From: Aegilops tauschii subsp. strangulata
Lineage: Eukaryota > Streptophyta > Magnoliopsida > Poales > Poaceae
Assembly: GCF_002575655.3 (NCBI RefSeq)
Contig: NC_053040.3
Location: forward strand, 153,823,148 to 153,887,147
Length of the DNA stretch: 64,000 bases
Direction: 5' to 3'
Shown one piece after another: positions 1 to 13,300 of the stretch. Numbering within the stretch: the stretch's first letter is position 1; each line of letters begins with the position of its first letter. The position numbers were made by a program, and so were the translations under genes. Under the pieces are notes generated by a model. The model was given only the letters and a program-made list of their open reading frames with translations, made no database searches and had not been told where the DNA came from.

Positions 1-94
1 GCGAGCACACTGCAAATGATGATGAATTTTGACAACATCAATTATGGAACCAGATATGAATGCAAATTAATTTCAACATCATAGAATTCAATAC

Positions 95-3000
95 CTATCC
101 ATGAATTGCTGAAGATGCGTCATATCCTGAGCGTTTGTTGACTCTTTGAGAGAATCGATGTAGTAAACTGCGTTCTTGTTTGGAACAATGAATACCAATA
201 TCCAGTGATCGCTACATATTAAGAAAGCCATGAACTTACGAATTATGTCGAAATCTGAAAGACAATAAGTGTATGCGTGGTTGTTTACTTGACTTACCAT
301 TCATGATACGGCCAGAGAAATGATTCTGCATGGGATGTGTTTTCGAAGAGACGGATGGCCGTGTTAACGGCCCAGTCCCGTAGGTCCTTGCCATGTATTG
401 TTGTGTAATTTGCTAATTCTGGATCTATGAAATACACACTCTCCCTTTTTCTTCTCTGTGCGTTCAATCCCCTGAGAGGAATAAAGTGCAGTTAGCTGTT
501 TATCATTTACAGCCTTGTATGGAGAAGTTGATCAGAGTTTGTTAAGTACTTACAAAATCAGGCATCTAACAAGAGTGGCATCGAGCACGTTGAAGTTGAA
601 GAAGAGATGTAAGTCCTCGAAACTCACATCGATGGAACCAGCATCGTGTCGGAAATGATCTCTGTTGTAGTGGACTAGCAAACCATGCTGACCTACTGAC
701 TTTAGATCCATGCAATATTCATGTAACTCGCGGCAACTAGAGCTGCACTCATCAAAGTATTCGCCAACAAGAAATGGATATCCATGGACGTAATAGCATG
801 CTTGAAGTACATCTGCTTTACTTTTAGCAAGCAACAAATGTACTTCTTCATCATCCATGGCGTCAGAAATAATATTACTCCCCGATTCGAACAAGCTGCT
901 GTTAATTTGGTTCTGGGCGATGAGTGCTTTAAGTAAGAGGCAATCGTTCTCTTTCCTCTTCACTTTCCCGCCACGCTTCCTCGGGGGTGTAGCCTTTTTG
1001 GGCACTTCCTTCTTGGTACTTGAAGCATTTCTGGCAGAACGCCTGGTTGCCTGCAAGGTAGACTGCCGAGCAGACGGTGAATCTTGGACGGACTGCTTAG
1101 CAGACAGTTTATCTATGCCGGACCGCTGAGCTGGCGGTGCTGCTGTGATGGACTGCTGGGTTGTTGGAGCAGAGGCATCAAACTGCTTACCATGCGTTGA
1201 AGCTATGTCGGGTTTCTACACAGGTGGTGCCAACTTGTCGGTGTGCTGAGGAGGCCGAGCCAACGTGTTGGTTTGCTGAGCAGGAAGTGCTGATGCATTG
1301 GTATGCTGATCACGCTACTGCGGACCGACGGACTGGTGAGCAGTCGGTTCTGGACCTACAGACTGCTTAGCAGGCGGTTCCGAAGCATCAGACTGCTTAG
1401 CAGTCCATTCCACCAAGTTGGTCTGCTGAGCATGTGCTGCAGCTGGGTCTCCCCCCGCTGCTTCAGTGGCCGACATCTGAACCGGTGGTGTGTCTTTAGC
1501 AATTGTAGGCCTTGCCACTGGCTGCTTTGGGGCGGAGGATGACATGGCCTGTAGCCACAAAGTCGAGCCGGCTGATCACAGGTTGATGCATCAGCCCGCG
1601 AGAGCTGCTGTGGCAAGGAGAGCGTCATCGGTTGAGGGGCGACAGTGGTTGCTCTTGGCGGGGCTTCAAGGATCTCATCGATGAACTCTGTTTCCTTTCG
1701 TGGCCACTGGATGTGATGTAACAGTGTTTCTCCCAAGGTCCTTTGCTCATCTAAGTCTCCTAGGACATTCTTCAGGGCAAATTCATTGAATCCAGGCTTT
1801 ACTTCAGTAATGTAGCACTTCACACAGCCCGGCTTCAATGGCACATTGTCCAACAAGAGGCCATCTTCCAAGAAGGGTGGGCAAACCAAGGCTGTTGCAC
1901 ATTTTAATGTACCTTCATAATGTGTAAGCACGCCCTTTAGTTTGTCTTTCATTCCAGATAGATCAGATATAGCATCATCACGAGCAGCTGCAGTCTCAGT
2001 GTCGCTGGGGTCAGCTGATGCACAACTACTCTTGTGCAGTGTTGTCGCGCAATAAGCAGCATCCTCCATGCCCGCCTCCCCTCCCATCTGCTGGCTATCT
2101 GTCAGTGTTAGAGTCTTCTACATCATCATTGACTCCTCAACATCCTTTCGAACAACCAGATAAATCTCCTTCCTCAACCTTTCATACAATGCATTCTGCT
2201 TCATTTCACTCCTCGCTTTTTTCATGCTGAGCCTCTCTTCTTTGCTGAGTGTGAAAGCCCTCTTGTGCGGGACATTAACACCTATACCCCTTGCACAGCC
2301 AGGGGGCTCTTTTTTTCCAGAGCAACGGACAGAATGTCACATGGCCCTGAGTTCCTGTAGAACTTTCCAGGGATCTTGGAAACCTCTAACATTACTTGAT
2401 ATAGTTCGGCGTCACGTGAGTTTTCAAAGTAATAAGTTTTTTCATCATGCCTCTTTGCACGTGCCTGCAAGTAGTCTCTGGCGTGTTCGCCCCTGATTTC
2501 ACTAAATGCCGAATTCCCACCCGCCCCTACTGCTTCTTTGTCCTCCTGGTCCCATATCAGTTTCATGCCGTAGTATCCTGCCACACCCATATGGTGGGGG
2601 TGTATGTTCTTCTTCTGAAGTTCCGATTGCTTGAAACTCTTCTCAGCAAACTCTTTAGTTGCCCTGACCCTTTTGAATTCTGCCCAGTCTGCCTTTGTAA
2701 TTTGGGGGTATGCGGGGATTGGGTCCTTGCCTTCACTCAAGTACTTCTTGTACAACGCTTGCTTCCAGTTTCTCCAAGCATCCCTAGCCTTCTTCAGTGC
2801 AGCGTGTTCCACCTGCATTCTCCACTGCTCTGGAACGTTGAAGTGATCCATGATCTCCCGGACTATCCTTCGCCGTGTTTCTGTGTCAGCCTTCCGAAAC
2901 CACGGCAGATTCATGTTGAGCCTTGCACTGCCAACAAATCCACACACACTCCTGAACCTTGTGTGTTCTTTATCTGGTTTAGTTGGAGCCCAAGACTTTA

Positions 3001-3127
3001 AATCAATCTCGGTTACTTCATATACACCTTTAGGCTGGTGTGTGGGCTTCCTTGGAGTGTTCCTCCATGTCCTGACCGGAAGGGTAATAGCTGCAGCTCT
3101 ATCCCGTTCAAGATTACTTGATCCCTC
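95..3127 (-). pseudogene. CACTA-1 second gene, 3' part: Ptta/En/Spm-type domain plus Ulp1-like protease, broken
   Basis: Reading from 3127 downwards, the frame continues the exon at 42276-42364 and passes through a conserved block (2950-2285) with the tryptophan- and histidine-rich signature of plant Ptta/En/Spm transposase proteins, including HPHHMGVAGYYGMKLIW. A linker (about 1560-1080) follows, rich in A, Q, S and P with imperfect AKQS/QQT repeats, then a basic stretch (about 1056-960). Next are an exon ending at 554 with a GT donor and an exon 298-471 in matching phase, and the segment 95-254 holds DHWILVFIVP and YYIDSL, where the Ulp1-family catalytic His and Asp are expected. The catalytic Cys would lie beyond the left edge. 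Lesions: a frame change near 2285, a TAG near 2115, another frame change near 1560. The gap 255-297 would be a 43-bp intron, too short to trust. Role by family: accessory transposition protein with a SUMO-protease-like domain, function in transposition unknown. Confidence 0.75.
3123..3127. repeat. Target-site duplication CCCTC, left copy
   Basis: The five bases before the TG start of the 5' LTR of retroelement A are CCCTC. They match the five bases after its 3' LTR (42276-42280) exactly, as expected for integrase-mediated insertion of a Gypsy element. Confidence 0.93.
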
Positions 3128-4712
3128 TGATACGATTCCAATGTATCTATAATTTTTTATTGTTCCATGCTATTATATTATCTGTTTTGGATGTTTAATG
3201 GGCTTTATTATGCACTTTTATTTTATTTTTGGGACTAACCTATGAACCGAAGGCCCAGTGCAAATTGCTGTTTTTTTGCCTATTTCAGTGTTTCACAGAA
3301 AAGGAATATCAAACAGAATCCAAACGGAATTAAACCTTCGCGAGGATCGTTTTTGGAACAAACGCAATCCAGGAGACTTGGAGTGGACGTCAAGGAAGCA
3401 ACAAGGTGGCCACGAAGTAGGGAGGCGAGCCCAGGGGGTAGGCGCGCCCCCACCCTCGTGGGCCCCTCCTGGCTCCACCGACCTACTTCTTTCGCCTATA
3501 TATACTCATATACCCTGAAAACACCCAGGAGCACCATGAAACCCTATTTCCACCGCCGCAACCATCTGTACCCGTGAGATCCCATCTTGGGGCCTTTTCC
3601 GGTGCTCCGTCGGAGGGGGCATTGATCACGGAGGGCTTCTACATCAACACCATAGCCTCTCCGATGATGTGTGAGTAGTTTACCTCAGACCTTCGGGTCC
3701 ATAGTTATTAGCTAGATGGCTTCTTCTCTCTCTTTGGATCTCAATACAAAGTTCTCCTCGATCTTCTTGGAGATCTATTCGATGTAATTCTTTTTGTGGT
3801 GTGTTTGTCGAGATCCGATGAATTGTGGGTTTATGATCAAGATTATCTATGAACAATATTTGATTCTTCTCTGAATTCTTATATGCATGATTTAATATCT
3901 TTGCAAGTCTCTTCGAATTATCAGTTTGGTTTGGCCTACTAGATTGATCTTTCTTGCAATGGGAGAAGTGCTTAGCTTTGGGTTCAATCTTGCGGTGTCC
4001 TTTCCCAGTGACAGCAGGGGCAACAAGGCATGTATTGTATTGTCGCCATCGAGGATAAAAAGATGGGGTTTATATCATATTGCTTGAGTTTATCCCTGTA
4101 CATCATGTCATCTTGCCTAATGTGTTACTCTGTTCTTATGAACTTAATACTCTAGATGCATGCTGGATAGCGGTCGATGTGTGGAGTAATAGTAGTAGAT
4201 GCAGAATCATTTCGGTCTACTTGTCATGGATGTGATGCCTATATACATGATCATGCCTAGATATTCTCATAACTATGTACTTTTCTATCAATTGCTCGAC
4301 AGTAATTTGTTCACCCACCGTAATCTATGCTATCTTGAGAGAAGCCACTAGTGAAACCTATGGCCCCCGGGTCTATCTTCCATCATATTATTTTCCTATC
4401 AATTTGCTATTTCTGCCGCCGCTTATTTTGTAATCTTTACTTTCCAATCTATACAACAAAAATACCAAAAAATATTTATCTTATTATCTTTATCAGATCT
4501 CACTTTTGCAATTGGCCGTGAAGGGATTGACAACCCCTTTATCACGTTGGTTGCAAGGTTCTTGATTGTTTGTGCAGGTACTAGGGACTTTCGTGTAGTC
4601 TCCTACTGGATTGATACCTTGGTTCTCAAAAACGGAGGGAAATACTTACGCTACTTTGCTGCATCACCCTTTCCTCTTCAAGGTAAAACCAACACATGCT
4701 CAAGAGGTAGCA
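3128..4712 (+). repeat. 5' LTR of retroelement A
   Basis: The LTR is 1585 bp, starts TGATACGATTCC and ends CAAGAGGTAGCA, with TG...CA ends. It aligns along its whole length with 40691-42275, with scattered substitutions and small compensating indels. Confidence 0.95.
3497..3504 (+). promoter_or_regulatory. TATA box in 5' LTR of A
   Basis: TATATATA follows the GC-rich block ending CTTTCGCC and lies about 370 bp into the LTR, the usual U3 position for a retroelement promoter. The 3' LTR has the same box at 41062-41069. Confidence 0.55.
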
Positions 4713-4723
4713 AGAAGGATTTC

Positions 4724-4740
4724 TGGCGCCATTGCCGGGG
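4724..4740 (+). other. Primer binding site, tRNA-Asp type
   Basis: TGGCGCCATTGCCGGGG starts 11 bp after the LTR end. It complements the 3' end of plant tRNA-Asp (ends CCCCGGCAACGGCGCCA) with one mismatch, A for G at the eighth position. Retroelement B has the perfect version. Confidence 0.85.
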
Positions 4741-4927
4741 AGATCTACGCACAAGTCAAGACATACCAAGTACCCATCACATACTCTTCTCCCTCGCATT
4801 ACATTATTTGCCATTTGCCTCTCATTTTCCTCTCCCCCACTTCACCCTTGCCGTTTTATTCGCCCTTTTTCCATTCGTCTCTTTTCGCTTGCTTCTTGTG
4901 TGCTTGTGTGTTGGATTGTTTGTCACG

Positions 4928-5776
4928 ATGGCTCAAGACAATACTAAATTGTGTGACTTTTCCAATACCAACAACAATGATTTTATTAGCACTCCGATTG
5001 CTCCTATTACCGATGCTGAATCTTGTGAAATTAATGCTGCTTTGTTGAATCTTGTCATGAAAGATCAATTTTCTGGCCTTCCTAGTGAAGATGTCGTTAC
5101 TCATCTAAACAATTTCGTTGATTTGTGCGATATGCAAAAGAAGAAAGACGTGGATAATGATATTGTTAAATTGAAGCTATTTCCATTTTCACTTAGAGAT
5201 CGTGCTAAAACTTGGTTTTCTTCTTTGCCCAAAAATAGTATCGATTCATGGAATAAGTGCAAAGATACTTTTATCTCTAAGTATTTTCCTCCCGCTAAGA
5301 TCATCTCTCTTAGAAACGATATTATGAATTTTAAGCAACTTGATCATGAGCATGTTGCACAATCTTGGGAGAGGATGAAATTAATGATACGTAATTGCCC
5401 TACACATGGCTTGAATTTATGGATGATTATACAAAAAAATTATGCTGGATTGAATTTTGCTTCTAGAAATCTTTTAGATTCGGCCGCGAGAGGCACTTTT
5501 ATGGAAATCACTTTAGGAGAAGCTACTAAACTCCTAGATAATATTATGGTTAATTATTCTCAATGGCACACCGAAAGATCTACTAGTAAAAAGGTACATG
5601 CGATAGAAGAGATTAATGTTTTGAGTGGAAAGATGCATGAACTTATGAAATTGTTTGCTAATAAGAGTGTTTCTTCCGATCCTAATGATATGCCTTTGTC
5701 TACTTTGATTGAGAATAATAATGAATCTATGGATGTGAATTTTGTTGGTAGGAACAATTTTGGTAACAACGCGTAT
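4928..5776 (+). pseudogene. gag of retroelement A, N-terminal part, split by CACTA-2
   Basis: The ATG at 4928 opens 283 uninterrupted codons up to the CACTA-2 insertion. The middle (about residues 55-150) has the Retrotrans_gag pattern: LKLFPFSLRDRAKTWF, then W..C...F...YFPP and a QLDHEHVAQSWERMK stretch. It would package element RNA into virus-like particles in the cytoplasm. The open frame in fact runs upstream to 4547 inside the LTR, but the ATG at 4928 is the sensible start because it lies past the LTR and primer site. The frame is broken at 5776 by CACTA-2 and resumes in phase at 36634 after one copy of the TAT duplication. Confidence 0.85.
5774..5776. repeat. Target-site duplication TAT of CACTA-2, left copy
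   Basis: TAT directly before the CACTA terminus at 5777, matched by TAT at 36631-36633 directly after the other terminus. Three base pairs is the standard CACTA duplication length. Counting one copy leaves the gag frame unbroken. Confidence 0.93.
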
Positions 5777-5800
5777 CACTACAAAAAAATACACTTCCAT
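5777..5800 (+). repeat. Left terminal inverted repeat of CACTA-2
   Basis: Begins CACTACAAAAAAATACAC and matches the complement of 36607-36630 with a few mismatches. Sequence to about 5990 carries several copies of a CTTCCATGACG/AGAAGTG motif that also occurs, inverted, at 36480-36600. Confidence 0.9.
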
Positions 5801-6235
5801 GATGATACGTGTTTGTCACAATAGGTCGCATTTTTTGTCATGCATGTACATCCATGACAAATTTATGACCGAATCAAGATAGTCATACCTGTGCTGTCGT
5901 AGAAGTGTTCCATGACATTACCAAAATTATCATCACGGAAGTGTCAACTTCCATGACGATAAATCGCGCGTCACAGAAGTGCTTTCGTCAAGGGTGACCA
6001 ACACGTGGCATCCACCGTAACGGAACGCCGTTAAGCTATCGGGTCAGGTTTTGGATCCGATAACCCGTTAACAGCCAGGACCAATGGGGATTTTCCACGT
6101 GTAAACTTCTGATTGGCTGACGGAAACACGTGTCAGCTCCGCGTTGGCACAGGTGTCACTCATCCAATGGGCGAGATGCGCCTATGATATGCTGACACGT
6201 GGAACGACCCAAAAGTGGCCCATAAAGTTTAAATC

Positions 6236-6427
6236 GGCCCAACCAAAGGCCCACAAGATTTTGCGGTCCATAATGGGCCAGCCCAACAAAAGGCCCACGA
6301 GATTTCTCGTATCATAATGGGCTAGCCCAGCTAAAGGCCCACGAGATTTTGCGGGCCATAATGGGCTGGCCCAGCTAAAGGCCCGCGAGATTTTGCGGAC
6401 CATAATGGGCCGGCCCAAATAAAGGCC
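6236..6427. repeat. Four-fold 44-bp tandem repeat in the CACTA-2 left subterminal region
   Basis: The unit has the form GGCCCA.C.AAAGGCCCACGAGATTTTGCGG.CCATAATGGGC and repeats at a 44-bp spacing. Such subterminal arrays are where CACTA TnpA-type proteins are known to bind in En/Spm. No function is shown here. Confidence 0.75.
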
Positions 6428-7240
6428 CAACATTCTCAGTTAAGGCCCGTACGGCTAGTGTCAAATTGGCCCGTCAACGGCCTGTCCTAAACTTGTCATC
6501 ATCACGGCCCATGATCACTTCTGGCTCGTTAACAGTCCGCTAAGTATATGGGCCGAATTACGGCCGGTGTATTTCTGGCCTGTTAAAGGTCCTGCTTCAT
6601 TTGGGCCCATTTACAGGCCATTGAAACTTTCGGCCCATAAACGACCGTGAAGGATTTGGGTCATATTTGGCCATGTCTGACATTCGGCCTGTTAGCGGCC
6701 CACCATAGATTTGGGCCACTTTCGGCCTGTTGTGATTTTTGACCTGTTAACGTCGGACGAAATCCATGGGCCATATGTGGCCCAACGTCACATCGGGCCC
6801 ATTAACGGCCCATATAAAAATGACGATACTCTAGCCCGACCGAACTTCCGGCCTGTTAAAGGCCCGTGTATTAGGTCGGCGCATTTACGGCCCGTCCGAA
6901 TTTTCGCCTGTGAAAGATCTGCATCATAAATGGGCCCAATCTCACTTTCAGTCTTTTAAAGGCCCATGTTTTTTATGGGCTCGAGATATTTACACCTGTA
7001 AATGGCCTATTGTTACTGAGGGCCCAAATTATGTTTAGGCCTGTTAAAGGCCCACTATGGGCACAGGCCTACCAGAAAAATATGAAATCTTATGCTGAAT
7101 TAGGCCCAGATATTTTTAGTGGGCTACATGCAAATTTTGGCCCATAATTGTTTTTAGCCCAATTGGAATGGGCCTGACGAATGTTGGCATGTTGGGCTCC
7201 TACGAAGCTTTCGGCCGAATACATTACTAAGATAAACCTA
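6428..7240. repeat. GGCCCA/GGCCGTT-rich degenerate subterminal array
   Basis: About 800 bp in which short motifs such as GGGCCCATT, GGCCTGTTAAAGG and CGGCCCA recur every 20-40 bp in both orientations. No credible coding sequence. It continues the 44-bp array and ends where the downstream flank of the minus-strand gene begins. Confidence 0.65.
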
Positions 7241-7399
7241 CACTATACAAAAATAGCGTCGTAATTATTGCAGCCTTTGGCAGCAGCATAAATGCTGTAC
7301 ACAACAAAAGGCATGTTGGCATAAAGTTTACAGTCCTTGCAGATAAAAGCACCATCAGATGTATAGAAGCATAGATCATTTGACCTAAGTGCTAATGTT

Positions 7400-10300
7400 T
7401 CAGGCTGTAGAATTTGATGGAGCAGCACGATCTTCACCTTTTATCCGCCATTGCTCTTGAACAACGAAGCGAATGTCTGATAGTCTGGTTTCAAAACCAT
7501 TCATATCTTGTCGACATTTATCAACCACTATTCTTGTTTCCAAAATGACGTCCATTAGGGATTGGACTTGTGTCTGGAGCACAGATATATCACTCTGTCT
7601 AGCAAGAAGATTTTGTTCAGTAGGCAATTTGGACAAGGTTACCTTGACAACCAACCCAGAATTACACAGGAAGGTGCTTGTTGCACTGTTAGTGGAGAGA
7701 TACTGACGCACTGTAGCAAGAGGTGACATTGTGCCTGTGGTAGCCTCGTCACCTTCAGGTGGTTGTGGCTGTTCAATCATTTTTTCCATAGCTTCCTGAA
7801 AGTTTGAACTTGTAGATTAGTGTACCAGATAAGTTACTAATGAGACAAAAACAAACAAAGTAGGTTACACGTTTATACATAACTTATTTTGGTGAACTAC
7901 TGTAATACATTAGCATGTATTGTAGTGCCAACTACATAATAAAATCACTTTCGGAACATATGTCCATGTAGCATGCCTACTGTATTGTCTATTTCCTCAC
8001 ATTCGTTGACATCTAAGGATAAAGAGACATGGTTTAAAGTAGGATGAACATAGTATGACATCATTCATATCATGGGCAAACAGATATAAAACAAACAGGC
8101 TATTTTATCATTGTGTGTGCATGTGAACATAACAACTAGAATACAGATCAAGACCAAAAGAATATCCTTCATCTCTTTTAAACCATGTAAGGTGAAATGA
8201 TACGTTAAGACAACTATGTATAAAAGTGAACAAAGTAACTGACATTGGCTGCAAACGAAGTAGTTAAATGAACACATCACAGTACCAATCAGTTCAAAGG
8301 CAGGAGGAGTAAGGACTTACAACAGCGGCTTGAACTGGTGTGCTCATGCCCTTCATCTTGCTGGTGTGGCAATCCTTGAAGATTTGCACTGCATTCGGTT
8401 CAGGTTCTTTTTGGTCCGCACAGGCTTTCCTCTGTATTTGGAACAAGTCAATATAGATAGATAATATGGCACAGAAAAAAGAAGGAAGTAGCAGCTATTT
8501 ACAAGAGCCTCACAGTGTGCAATATAGCTATGAGATCCTGTTGTCTGTTGGAATTTCACTTTAGAACGGTTGGTCTTGTTCTTCAAACAGTTAGCCTAGA
8601 AGAAGATACACTTGTAAGGCACATATATAAATACAAGTTCAATATGTGGTCTGATCAAATACATATAGCCTACCTGATACTTTGGATCAGACCAGTGTTT
8701 AACGAGGGTTGTCCAGTCTTCATTTGTAATATATTCCACTAGAGATGTTTGGGCGATTTCATTGTTAGCCTTGCCTTCAAAGTGAGATTTTCTAAGGTGG
8801 TACCGATACTGTCGCAGAGCAGACTGAAAAACATGAGTGCATGCTTGTTTATTTGCATCATCTTTCGGATCCAACTTGAACCTCATCTGTTGAAAAAAGA
8901 ATTTGAGTCTTATTAGGAGGAAGCTAGAAAGTATGGGACAGAGCAAGACAATATTACTAATTGCGATGAATAACATTATGTACGGATAAATGGTCAAGGA
9001 AGGTGTTAAACTGGGTATTGTCTTTCTCATTCCTGTACTGGATCCACGTTGGGAGGATACGTGCATGACACCTAACGGCAACGGCTGCCTCTGATACTAA
9101 CTTGGCTGACTCTGTAGCATCACGTGGCCTTTTTAAACCTGCCTCAAAATGGATCTCCATTCTTCCTCCTTTAGATTTTGTTAATCTGTCAAGCATTATC
9201 CCTGATGTCTGTTTCCGCTTGCGTCGTCATGCTAGTTCAACAACGAATATGGAAAGTGTTAGTGTACATCAAACTATGAGAGTACATATAAAGGATCATG
9301 CAACTGGTACTTGACTCGGTCAGGTACCGTCTTGGTGTTGATGCTCATGAGGTTCATCTGATCTTGCCAAGTCCTGTTGTGTCAGCAGTGCTTCGGAAGT
9401 AGTGTTAGGTGTGAAGGCAGCTTGGGAACTGGCCAGTTCCGGAGCAAACGAACGAATAACTCGTTGAGATGCTGGTACAGTTGAAGCGGATGTTGCAGCT
9501 GGTGGAGCAGGTGATACTGTGTTTGTAGATTTAGCCGGTGGACTTGGACCTTCTACTGCACTATAAGTACCAGCAGAATCTGGACGGCCGATCCTTTTCC
9601 GTTTCACCCGACGAGTAACACCACTCCCTACTATATTATTTTCCTTGCTCTTTTTTGACTTTGCCATGTCAAGCCGTACCCACAACACAAAAGAATAAAA
9701 TCGTTCTTCAGAACTCATTTATGCATGATACAGACAAGCAATACTTTGATGTAAGACAACCATATGAGGATGGAATATGTAAGGAAACCATGACGGCATG
9801 ACATATTCACATCTACGATGTGTAAACTAAGCAGAAGGATTTTCAAGAAAATAGAAGTGATGCAAGCTAGACACCATATGAAAGATGCAACCAATATTAC
9901 TCTACCAAGTTAAAAGTGTCTTGTCATAAGTGGCAATTCAAAAAATTAGAAGCAGTACAACGTAGAAATCAATGCAAGATGCAACCACTATCAAACTGCC
10001 ATGTTAAAAGTGTCCAATCATGAGTGACTGATGCGGGATACACAACAACAATACTTTGATGTAAGAACATGGTATGATAGATAGATGCAGTGTATTCTAG
10101 ACACAGAACGCCATGCCATATGCACATGTATAATGTATGAACTCAACAGGTGCAATTTAATCAGAATCGAAGAAATACAGGCTAGACAACATATGCAACA
10201 TGAAACCAATTATCACACTGTCAACTTAGAGCAAGCACCTGCGATGGAGTACGGGAGATGAACTCATCACGTAGACTTGAGACTTCAACTTCATTAGTAG

Positions 10301-13300
10301 TAGCAGTGGAAAAATCTAGAGAGTCTCTGTTTGCGTCGGTGCGGAGGACCACCAACATCCCCTAACTTACTCTTTTCCTTCCTATTTTCTGATATTGCCT
10401 TATGAAGTCAAAACCACAAGAAGATGAATAAAATTAGCTCTGCATAACTGGTTGATGCATGATACATACGAACACTACTTTGATGTAAGGCAAGCGCAGG
10501 ATAGGAGGATGGAATATATACAAAAAAAGACAGCATTTCATATTCACACGTACGATAGGAGGATGGAATATGTATGAAAAAACAGTAAGCGGAAGGCATT
10601 TCAACAAAATTAGAAGAAATGAAAGCTAGGTACCATATGAACATGCAACCAATATCACTCTATCAGGTAAAAAGTGTCTCGTTGTAAGTGCCATTTCAAG
10701 AAATTAGAAGCAGTACAAGCTAGAAGACAATGCAAGATGCAACCTACATCACAGTCCCAAGTTAAATGTATCTTATGGGTAAGTGATCGTTGCAGGTATA
10801 AGTTGTAAGCTACGCAGATGCAATTCAACATAATCAGAAGCAATACAAACTAGACATCATACGGAAAACGCAACCACATATAACAGTTCCAAGTTAGAGC
10901 AAGCACCTGTGATGGTGGAGTAGGGGAGATGTGCTCATCATGTACACGTATGTTCTAGAAACAGGAACACGTGTCATATTCACAGGCATTATGTGTAAAG
11001 TAAGCAGATGCAATTCAACAAAGTTAGAAGCAATACAAGCTAGACATCATACGCAACATGCTACCACATACAATAGTGCCAAGTTAGAGCAAGCACCTGT
11101 GATGGTGGAGTAGGGGAGATGTGCTCATCATCTACACAGCTACGTTGACTGTCTAGCCTTGCGTTGTCTTGCAAATCTTGTTGGGAGGATGGCAGAGTAG
11201 AATCTGTAGAGAACCTCCGTTTCAGTTGCTCGAAAGGACCACCATCATCTAATGCCTTGCCAATTTCCTTCAGCTTTATTGATTTTGTATTGTGAGGTCA
11301 AACCGACAAGAAAAAGGAATATCATTCCTTCTTCAGAACTCATTCATGCATGATACTGACGAACACTACTCTGATGAAAGGCAAAGTCATGATAAGAGGA
11401 TGGAATATGTACGAAAAAATGGACGGCTTGACATATTCACACCTATGATGTGGTAACTAAGCAGAAGGCACCTCAACAAATTAGAAGCACTGCAAACTAG
11501 ACACCATATGAAAGGTGCAATCAATATCACTCTGCCAAGTTAAAACTGTCTCGTCATAGGTGGCGTTCAGCAAACTAGAAGCAATATATGCTAGAAATCA
11601 TATTCAAGACGCAAACCAATATCACACTGCCAACTTAAAGGTGTTCCGTCATAAGTGACTGATGCAGGATACACAAGAAGAGTAGTTTCATGTAAGAACA
11701 TGGTGTGATAGACAGATATAGTATGTACCAAAAATAGGAAAGTGTGTCATATTCACACGTATCATGTGTAAGCTAAGCAGATGCAGTTTACACTAATTAG
11801 GAGCAATACAAGCTAGACACCATATGCAACATGCAACCAGATATCACACTGCCAAGTTAGAGCAAGCACCTTTGATGGTGCAGTAGGGGAGCGGAGACTT
11901 GGACCTTGTAATGCACTATCAGTACAAGGAGAATCGGTATAGATGCTCCGTTTACGTTGCTGTAGAGGACCACCATCATCTCCTTCCTTACTCTTTTCCT
12001 TCCACTTTCTTGATTTTGCCTTGTCAAGTCAAACCCACAAGAAAAAGGAATAAAATTTGCTCTTCAGAACTCATTGATGCATGATACTGACGAACACTAC
12101 TCTGATGAAAGGCAAATTCATGATACGAGGATGGAATATGTACGAAAAATGGACGGCTTGACATATTCACACCTATGATGTGGTAACTAAGCAGAAGGCA
12201 CTTCAACAAATTAGAAGCACTGCAAACTAGACACCATATGAAAGGTGCAATCAATATCACTCTGCCATGTTAAAACTGTCTCGTCATAGGTGGTGTTCAT
12301 CAAACTAGAAGCAATACATGCTAGAAATCATATTCAAGAAGCAAACCAATATCACACTGCCAACTTAAAGGTGTTCCATCATAAGTGACTGATGCAGGAT
12401 ACACAAGAAGAGTAGTTTCATGTAAGAACATGGTGTGATAGACAGATATAGTATGTACCGAAAACAGGAAAGCGTGTCATATTCACACGTATCATGTGTA
12501 AGCTAAGCAGATGTAGTTTACACTAATTAGGAGCAATACAAGCTAGACACCATATGTAACATGCAACCAGATATCACACTGCCAAGTTAGAGCAAGCACC
12601 TTGGATGGTGCAGTAGGGGAGCGGAGACTTGGACCTTGTAATGCACTATCAGTACAAGGAGAATCGGTACAGATGCTCCGTTTACGTTGCTGCAGAGGAC
12701 CACCATCATCGCCTTCCTTACTCTTTTCCTTCCTCTTTCTTGATTTTGCCTTGTCAAGTCAAACCCACAAGAAAAAGGAATAAAATTTGCTCTTCAGAAC
12801 TCATTGATGCATGATACTGACGAACACTACTTTCATGTAAGGCAGCCGCATGATAGGAGGATGGAATATGTATGAAAAATAGGACGGCGTGACATATTGA
12901 CATGTATGATGTATAAAGTGTAAACTAAGCACAAGGTGCTTGAACTTGTTAGAAGCAATGCAAGCTAGAAACCATATGAAAGATGAAACCAATATCACTC
13001 TGCCAAATTAAAAGGGTGCCCTAACAAATGTATTTGACCAAATTAGAAGCAATACATGGCAACAGGCTAGAAATAATATGCAATATGCAACGAATAAAGG
13101 TGACTCATCATAAGTGATTGATGCAAGATACAGAAGAGAGGTAGTTTCATGTAAGAACAAGGTTAACACATAGATGTAGTGTGTACCAAAAATAGGAAGG
13201 CATGTCATATTCACAGGTATAATGTGTAAACTAAGCAGATGCAATTTACCCTAATTATAAGCATTACAAGCTAGACACTGTATGCAACATGCAACCACAT

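Noticed and set aside
2018..3152. Plus-strand frames opposite the Ptta/En/Spm domain
   Set aside because: Shadows of the minus-strand gene, which has conserved motifs.
6182..6433. Minus-strand frame with regular peptide repeats
   Set aside because: It reads the 44-bp tandem repeat; no signal beyond the DNA repeat.
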